From contig JAKSGN010000003.1 in assembly GCA_024180945.1 (NCBI GenBank), positions 2,542,001 through 2,606,000 of the forward strand: a DNA stretch of 64,000 bases. The letters run 5' to 3'. This document shows, one piece after another, positions 59,937-64,000 of the stretch (positions are counted from its first letter, which is position 1; the number at the start of each line of letters is the position of its first letter). The notes below the pieces were generated by a model that searched no databases, had not been told where the DNA came from, and saw only the letters and a list, made by a program, of their open reading frames with translations. This DNA comes from Macrophomina tecta. Its lineage: Eukaryota > Ascomycota > Dothideomycetes > Botryosphaeriales > Botryosphaeriaceae. Made by a program: the position numbers and the translations under genes.

Positions 59937-61940
59937 CTTTAACTACTATTCTTATAAGGAGAGGAAGGTTCCGAGATTAAGTCTTATTAAATAAGATATT
60001 ACCCCCTAACGAGTTTAGAAAATAGTAATAGACTTAGTTAATATAGAGAATATTAGCGCGGGATAAGATCGTCTAGTAGTTTCTTATATACTGACTTCTA
60101 GGCCCCCTTAGCCTGCTCGATAGGAGCAAACGGAGCCTACTATAAGAGAACTTATATAGATAATTTAGGAACTACAAGCCGAGAATCTCGTCCTAAGGGG
60201 TTAGTAGGATTAAGCTACTAGGCTAAGCCCTATAAGGGACCTAACTACTAAGGTTAAGATACTAAAGCTAGATCTTTACCACGGAGAGCGTATTAAGATG
60301 TAGAGCTTTCTTATATAGCTAGAAGACTATCTACACTTCGCTAAAGAATAATTCGGTAACGACGTAGATAAGGTTCGCTACGCTAGTACCTTTCTCTAAG
60401 AAGTAGTAGAAAAGTGGTTTAGACCTTATAAACGAGAAACCTAGGAGAAGCCGTAATAGTAATAGTCGCCTTAGACCTAGGCTATCTTCTCCGACTATAA
60501 GATATTCGCTAAATAACTATAGGATGCTTTTAGTACTATTAACGAGGCTAAGCGTGCTAATTAGATTTTTTTTAGAATTTAGTAGAAAAAGTCCGTACTC
60601 GACTATATAGCCGAATTCTAAGAAGCAGCCTACGTCGTCGAAGAATACTTAGACTATACGCTCCGATAGCTATACTACCGCGGCCTAAAGGACGAGATTA
60701 AAGAGGCTATATTCTACTACGACGAACTAGAAATACTCCCGGAACTAATCCGCCTAGCTACCGATATAGACAGAAGACGCACTAATAGGTAGTTTAAGAA
60801 AAAGGATGGCTACTAAGTAAATATAACTAAGCTACGCTAAGAACGTACTACGTTAGAAGAAGAAGATATTATAGCTTTAAACGCCGCTAACCGTTAAGAC
60901 GATAAGAAAGGGAATAAGAATTAAAATAATAATAAGAAGCCTAAAGAACCTAATCTAAACTAGATGGATAAATAGAAATAGCGCTATAAGGATCGACTCT
61001 ATATTATCTATAGTAGTAATAAGTACTTCTCTTCTAAGTGCCCGCAGAACCCTCGTAATAAAAAAAAGAAGAAGTAGACCTCGAGCGCCTAGCGCGAAGC
61101 ATCGGTTGTATCCTACTAAGATAACTACGATACGCTATACTAGATAGCCTACTATAATAATAACTATTAAACGCACCAAAGCAGTAAGGATATATTAAAA
61201 TAGTACCCTTATAAACCTCGATAGTTTAGTATGATAACTAGAAACGAGAAAGTACTAGAAATCGACGACTTAATTAACGACTTTCCCTATAACGACGAGC
61301 TAGTTAATAGCGACATAGGCGAACTCTATAATAGTACCCCCGAGTCTAGCGAAGCCGGGAATATAGAATAATAGTAGGACCAAGCTATACTCGACCGAAT
61401 CACGGAATACTTAAGTAGGTACAGGAATATGAGGCGTATCGAACCTAGCCTTACCCCGATAATTAACTAGACCCCCGGACCAAGGATAGACCTACCACTA
61501 TAATAATATTAGGTGTGGAAGGGGAAGCTTAGCTCTCGATTCTACGAAGGGGGTATATAGTACCTCTAAAAGAAATTATCCCTCGCCTCGGCCGACGAAG
61601 TAGTGTTCTAGCTCGAAGATAAGGCTCAGGGAGTATAGTAGTAACGGGACTTCGCGCATTTACATAGTATAGCGTTAACCCTCGGCCTATACGGAATAGT
61701 AATAAGGGTATAAAATACCCTATAATAAATCCCGAAGGAGAAATATACTATACCTACCTTCGAATACTAGGTCTATAATAACCGAATCCACTAGAGGCGC
61801 CGCATTAGGCGCGGATACTAGACGTAATAGAAGAAATTATTAATCCTAGCTAAGAACTAGAACCTCTACTTCTATAAAGAAATAGCCGCTAAATACTTAG
61901 TAAAAAACTAGACGGCCCTATAGTATTAGAATTGACCTAG
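59937..61940 (+). pseudogene. A2 gag remnant
   Basis: Retrotransposon gag: KLDLYHGERIKM at about 60,266-60,300, FGNDVDKVRYASTFL at about 60,353-60,396 and LYYRGLKDEIKEAIFYYDEL at about 60,672-60,730. Downstream is a nucleocapsid-like region (SNKYFSSKCPQN, about 61,015-61,050), followed by a hydrophilic linker. Stops are far fewer than in A1 or B but still RIP type. Confidence 0.85.
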
Positions 61941-64000
61941 AGGCTACAGTCTAGGTCCCTTTATATAGTATTACGTATATCGAATACGGAAATTCTTACC
62001 GGACTAAATCTTTAGAAATAATTTAAAACGAAAGAAACACTTAACGGAGTGCCTATTAGAATACTAATCGATATAGGATTAAGCGGAAACTTTATATATA
62101 ACGAGTTTATAGAATAATATAAGATTCTATACCGGAAGAAGAAAGAGCTATATTTACTTAGCAAATTCGACGGAAAAAGCTTAGTCTATAGAGAAGGCTA
62201 GGTAAAGATAGAAACGAAGAAAGTAACCCTCTAGATTAAAAACTATCGGGAGTAGATTTCCCTCGATATTTAAAGAATCCCCGGGTATAATATTATTCTA
62301 GATATACCCTAGATCCGAATATAAAAACCTATCTTCGACTTTAGCGAAGGAGATGAAATCGTCTTTTAAGAAGAGATTAACGACCTTCTACGAAAATTTA
62401 GTTTACGTATAGAAAACGGGTTAATAAACACCCTATAGCGACTCTTATCTACTATAAATCGGGAAATAGCCAGTGTAAGGCCTAAATATAGCAACTATAT
62501 AGGCGACTCTAATAGTAGTATAAGTTAGAACTAGGACTACGACGTAGAAGGCGAAGCCTTCTTAGTAAAATATAACTCTATCGCAGGAATAAGCCCTACT
62601 AAGCGAAATAATACCCTCGAATTATTAGAAGAAATGCAAGACTTAAATAATAGTGTAAGGCCTAGCGATGGTAGTATTAACGGCAACCTTAAGAAAGACC
62701 TAAGATAGAACTAAGACTATAGCGTATAAGACGCTGCCTCTTCGGTAAAATATAGCGCCTTAAGCGGAGTAAGCCCTACTAAGTTAAGTATTCCCGAAAA
62801 TTAGGTATAATATTTATTACGAAGAACTACGCGAAGAAAGCGTAAGGCTAAGAGTAAGGCTTCGCGAAAGTAATTAGTAGCTACCGAACCTCCCGTAGAC
62901 GTATAAATAATCTTAAGAGAGGTATTTAGGCGTATATAACGCTAAGAATAATAGGTCTATCTTATATATATTAAATCCTTACCGGCGGTGTAATAAAGAG
63001 CATTAGCTAGGGCCTAACGGGAAAGGCTAAAGAATAAGAACTATCTAACTCCTATTAAAGAAGATAATCCTGCGAGGATTAAAAGAGAATAACACGGTAG
63101 TTTAGAGATATAGTAGTAACTATAAGAAATACCTCTAATACTAGAAATAGAAACGATACCCGAAGAGTATTAGAACTTAGTTACCGTTTACTAAGAAAGA
63201 GAAAAGGAAGACTTACCTAAATATTAACTATAGAACTACGAGATTCCGCTTAAGCTAGAAACGAAACTGGCTTATAAGCCTATCTACTTCTTATCGAAGA
63301 AGAAAATAGAGGCTTTAAAGAAATATATTAAGAAGAACCTTAAATAAGAATATATTTAACTATTAACGTTATTAGCTAGATATCCGATCCTCTTCGTTTC
63401 TAAGAAGAATAGTAAGTTACGCCTCTACGTCGACTATCGATAGCTTAACGATATTATAATTAAGAACTAATACCCGCTCCTACGCATCGATAAACTCTAG
63501 GACAAGTTAGGGAATATAAAGTACTTTACGAAGCTAGACCTTAGGAACGGATATTACTTAGTTAGAATTAAAGAAGAGAAAGAATAGAAGATAGCCTTCC
63601 GTACGAGACTAGGACTATACGAGTATACGGTTATATTATTCGGGCTTACTAATGCGCTAGTAACCTTTTAGAATCTCGTTAATAATACGCTACGCGAATA
63701 CTTAGATATCTTCTATATAGCTTATCTTAACGATATTCTTATCTTTTTAGAAACCCTTAAGAAATATAAGAAGTATATTAGAAAGGTCCTAGAAATACTT
63801 TAAGTAAAGAATCTTACTATTACACCGGATAAGTACTTCTAGTATATCTAGAAAGTAGAATTCTTAGGCTTTATTATTACCCCTAGATATATCGGTATAG
63901 ATGACTCGAAACTAGATTCTATTAGAGAATAGCTAGTACCGAAGACAATTAAGAAAGTATAGTTCTTTCTTAGATTCGCGAATTTCTATAGAAAGTTTAT
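61941..64000 (+). pseudogene. A2 pol remnant: protease and RT (partial)
   Basis: The protease motif LIDIGLSGNFI at about 62,075-62,105 has Ile where Ser/Thr is expected after Asp. A long linker with TTRRKRKAKSKA (about 62,825) follows. RT spans about 63,240-63,760 with KKNSKLRLYVDYRQLND, YFTKLDLRNGYYLVRIKEE and AYLNDILIF (one Asp lost). It runs on to FLRFANFYRKFI at the window edge. Confidence 0.9.

Larger units (their letters stand above)
59501..64000 (+). mobile_element. Gypsy retrotransposon A2, younger copy (cut by window edge)
   Basis: Inserted in A1. It starts with an un-mutated TGTTACGGCGCAG and retains clearly more C, G and CpG and some CpA/TpG than the surrounding elements, so it has been through less RIP. 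LTR, gag and pol to beyond RT are present; the 3' end is outside the window. Confidence 0.92.

Noticed and set aside
12840..64000. CRISPR arrays, tRNA or rRNA genes in the AT-rich block
   Set aside because: No regularly spaced repeats, no tRNA A/B-box structure and no conserved rRNA segments seen; a CRISPR array is not expected in a eukaryote.

Overview
The window is from a filamentous ascomycete (Pezizomycotina). The evidence is short GT-AG introns of about 48-70 bp, a CFEM-domain Pth11-type receptor, a HET-domain relic, and extreme repeat-induced point mutation (RIP). A Dothideomycete with AT-rich isochores fits, but that rank is inference.

Bases 1-12,710 are ordinary gene-bearing DNA. On the minus strand there is a secreted GMC oxidoreductase (cut by the left edge), an alkaline ceramidase, and a class II ubiquitin-conjugating enzyme of the Ubc1 type with a UBA tail. 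On the plus strand there is a CFEM/Pth11-like seven-transmembrane receptor and the proteasome ATPase Rpt2. UBC1 and RPT2 are divergent and share a 785-bp intergenic region. I rebuilt all exon structures by hand from splice sites and reading-frame continuity. Next to the AT-rich block lies a wrecked HET-domain gene on the minus strand.

From about 12,840 to the right edge the DNA is AT-rich and almost free of CpA and TpG while CpG is kept. This is the RIP signature, and it explains why no long open frame survives there except one. The block is a set of nested Ty3/gypsy retrotransposons that can be resolved from LTR pairs and target-site duplications. A1 (left half 13,365-16,348, right half 58,295-59,500) is split by B (16,349-58,289, target TAATA). 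B is split by C (18,799-51,605, ACGT). C is split by E (minus strand, 20,813-41,071, ATACT). E is split by D (25,631-37,398, TCTTA). B also carries an inverted solo LTR (56,294-57,083), and the right half of A1 is interrupted by a younger, less mutated relative, A2 (59,501 to the edge).

Inside E sits the only intact gene of the block: a 1,850-bp pogo/Fot1-type DNA transposon with 44-bp terminal inverted repeats and an undamaged 549-aa DD35D transposase carrying a C-terminal zinc knuckle. The main candidates for something undescribed are the long extra open frames downstream of pol in families D/E and C, and a set of six near-perfect palindromes found only in element C, lying between its coding blocks.
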